Assembly: GCA_027596075.1 (NCBI GenBank)
Contig: JADGJC010000126.1
Location: forward strand, 49,032-109,673
DNA from: Rhizophlyctis rosea
Taxonomy: Eukaryota > Chytridiomycota > Chytridiomycetes > Rhizophlyctidales > Rhizophlyctidaceae
Reading direction: 5' to 3'
DNA: 60,642 nt
The position numbers and the translations under genes are program-made. Below, piece by piece: positions 58,701 to 60,642 of the stretch; position 1 is the stretch's first letter, and every line of letters starts with the position of its first letter. The notes beneath the pieces are model-generated. The model had not been told where the DNA came from, ran no database searches, and was given only the letters and a program-made list of their open reading frames with translations.

Positions 58701-60642
58701 GAGTGGGAATGGGGTTGCGAGTCCGCCGGTTGCGCTGAGGGTTGCGAAGGTTTTTGTGAGGTTTTCTGATGAGGGGTTTGATCATTGTTTTGTAGATGGG
58801 GGTGTTAGAGGTGGGGTGGGACTCCAGGCGGGGCAGACGCAGTTTGTGGATTGTACGGGTGCGACGAAGCAGACGATGGCGGTTTTTGCTGGGGCGGGGG
58901 ATGAAGCGAAGGAGAAGGAGGTGTGGAGTAAGGAAGTTGATTTGGAGTTTTTGCCGGGTGTTAGGAAAGTTTTGGAGGGGGAGATTGTGCCTTTTGAGAG
59001 TCAGGATTTGAAGATTTTGGGGGTTTCGCTTATTGTTGAGCCTGAGGGTGGGGTTGTTGATGGGGTTGGTGGATCGGTGTGTTTGGATTTCAAGATTTCG
59101 GAACGGGCGGAAGATACGACTAGTAGGCGGAAGTGGTTTGTTGTTGGTGGGGATGGGGGTGTGAAGGCTACGCCGTTGGATGGGTATGGGGAGCTTACTT
59201 CTTTAAGGTGAGTATTATGGGATCTGACTTTTTTGGGGAGGATTGCGTCGTTGAGAGTTTCTTTTGTAGAGTGATACGCCGGCAACCGAACATTGCTATT
59301 GAGATCAACCATGCGCCGCCGGGATATTTGGATGAGGTGTATCCTATTGAAGTGGTGATTACCAATAACGAGACGGATAAAGTTCAGGCGGTGCTGGATG
59401 TTGAGTTCAGAGCCAGTGGAACGGACGGCGTTGGTATGTAGTCGTCGTTTTGGTGCGTGGTGGACTCTTTGCTGTCATTTACTAATCTTCCAACCCCAGA
59501 TACAACCAGCGACCTATCATTAACCCCCCACCCAACAACCGACACCCCCCAGCCCACCACCGACACCCCGACCCCCCACTCCAACCTCTCCCACGACCTC
59601 GATCTCGGCATCATCCCCCCCGGAACCCGCATAACCCGCTCCTTCTACCTCCGCGCAACCCGCAACGCCGGCGAACGCGTCCTCTACACCACTATCATAT
59701 ACCGCTCCATCTCCTCCGATGCCTCCCCATCACCAATCGACCGCACGTCTCATGAGGGGGTGTTTAGGAAGGGGGAGACGGTGCGAGTGGCGTTTGGGAA
59801 GTGTTTTGAGGAACGGTGGGAGGTTGGGGCGCAGATTGGGAGGGCGTTGGAGGGTGGGGAGGGGGGTGAGGCGGGGCTTTTGGCGGGTGATGGGGGGGAG
59901 GGAGAGGGAGTGTTTGAGAGGGTTGAGAGGTATTTTTTGGTGGGGAGTTTGAAGTGTTTGGGGCCTTGGGATTTGGAGGTTGGGAGGGAGGTTTTGGTTG
60001 GTGTGGAAGGGAAGGTGAGTTTTTTGGGGCTTTGTCCTTTTTTGAGTTTGTCGATTTTCGCGGGTGGTAGTTTTCGCGGGATTGATTTTTGATTGCCAAA
60101 CTGTTTTTTTTCTTTGTTGGGGCTATTTTCAGGGAACGGATGGACCAAAACCTACTGTGAAGATTGTGCCTGTTTCACAGCCGGGAGGTACGATGGAAAA
60201 GTTTGGTGGGTACTATGTTTTGTCCCTCCCTCCGGAACCCGTACCAAGGAATTTTTATGTTTTTAATGATGTAATTCTTCTTCAACCAGCCTGGAAAGCC
60301 AACCACGTCTTCAATTTCGCGTATAATGTTGAAGTGAAGGTGGACGCGTTGGCGCATGGGGTGGATGTGCAGGTTGGGTCTTTGGCGGTGCAGTGGAGGA
60401 GGAAGCGGGAAGGTGAGGGTGGTGTGGAGGGTGGGTGGTCTTGGACGACGGTGCCGATACCGAAGATTGTGTTGGGGAGTGAGGATATCCGTGTGTTTTC
60501 TGGTAAGGTTTTTGGCTTTGTTTTGTGGTGTGGTTTGTGGGAAGGGGGTTTGGATGGGTGGAGTTGGGGGTTGAGGTTTGATGGGAGAGGAAAGAATGGG
60601 TGGTTTTAGTGTAGGGAAGGGGGCTTGTTTGTTCATTTGTTT
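55724..60642 (+). CDS. TRAPPC11: TRAPPC11 (foie gras) trafficking-complex subunit, C-terminus beyond window
   Basis: Exons: 55724-55993, 56064-56356, 56417-56481, 56538-56673, 56733-57002, 57082-57247, 57313-57509, 57576-57873, 57947-58037, 58082-59207, 59270-59433, 59500-60014, 60133-60502, then a donor (GTAAGG at 60503) and no further exon before the window ends. Early exons encode the N-terminal TRAPPC11 region (WINRHKEVVPSVLVGFYELWD, NIKFVIVLLL, FVLPPGQ) and the foie gras domain (NYYREHTKRIKKKK, GWSVRYEYKMAVFAEFRQD, WQEARRLADCINLKICKLYLY, VFGPFSASNP, QHAGYYYFLAAKCAEERW, SGRMTLYLASEIARVYEESGKFEMSLKFFERI). Later exons (ITNNETDKVQAVLDVEF and following) belong to the beta-rich gryzun part. 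TRAPPC11 is a scaffold of the TRAPP III tether in ER-Golgi traffic and autophagy. Intron 9 is only 44 nt. Confidence 0.93.

Noticed and set aside
1..60642. Transposons, CRISPR arrays, viral insertions, secondary-metabolite genes
   Set aside because: No transposase, reverse transcriptase, integrase, capsid, long terminal repeat, regularly spaced repeat, PKS or NRPS signature was seen in any of the supplied frames.

Overview
The window is nuclear DNA of a zoosporic (flagellated) fungus, most likely a chytrid or close relative. The evidence is a complete axonemal dynein heavy chain, a Tmc-type multi-pass protein of the kind common in zoosporic fungi, fungal-style genes packed 0.2-0.8 kb apart, and many short GT-AG introns (mostly about 45-190 nt) with CTAAC/CTGAC-like branch points. 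No bacterial operons, CRISPR arrays, viral genes or intact transposons are seen. Where exon lists are given, they were built by hand from splice signals. For multi-exon genes, every junction keeps the reading frame and ends at a stop unless stated.

Layout. 1-110 is an anomalous GC-rich edge. 459-6394 (-) is the most unusual gene: a 14-exon, 1,615-residue NLR/STAND protein with two PB1 domains, a TIR domain, a NACHT ATPase and three ZZ-type zinc fingers. Next come two weak hypothetical loci (6499-6979 and 7171-7972) and a gene-poor stretch. 9286-15192 (+) is a 17-exon Tmc-like membrane protein. 15391-16443 (-) is an intronless viperin (radical SAM antiviral nucleotide-making enzyme), head-to-head with a class I (HDAC8-like) histone deacetylase at 17055-19072 (+). 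19437-21105 (-) is a lifeguard/Bax-inhibitor family protein. 21741-22729 (-) is a dsRBD protein with a catalytically dead RNase III domain. Then follow a small secreted protein, an F-box-like hypothetical, a short-chain dehydrogenase and a tRNA-Gly(GCC).

28628-42806 (-) encodes a 4,581-residue inner-arm dynein heavy chain (DNAH2 type). It diverges from 43564-48807 (+), a P5B-type ATPase (ATP13A2/Ypk9 type). After a 2.8-kb unresolved stretch come a presequence-bearing multi-Myb protein (51590-52606, -), a thioredoxin-like protein (52920-53701, +), a Gly-rich RRM protein (54160-55270, -) and TRAPPC11 (55724 to the window end, +; C-terminus outside).

Two things stand out. First, the PB1-PB1-TIR-NACHT-ZZ-ZZ-ZZ protein joins the PB1/ZZ pair typical of p62/NBR1 autophagy receptors to a TIR-NLR. 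Within 22 kb lie viperin, a dsRNA-binding pseudo-RNase III and a cell-death suppressor family member, which would fit innate immunity, though the grouping may be chance. Second, most exons share a compositional sawtooth: the coding strand is A/C-rich at the exon start and G/T-rich at the exon end, so sequences on either side of many introns are roughly complementary.
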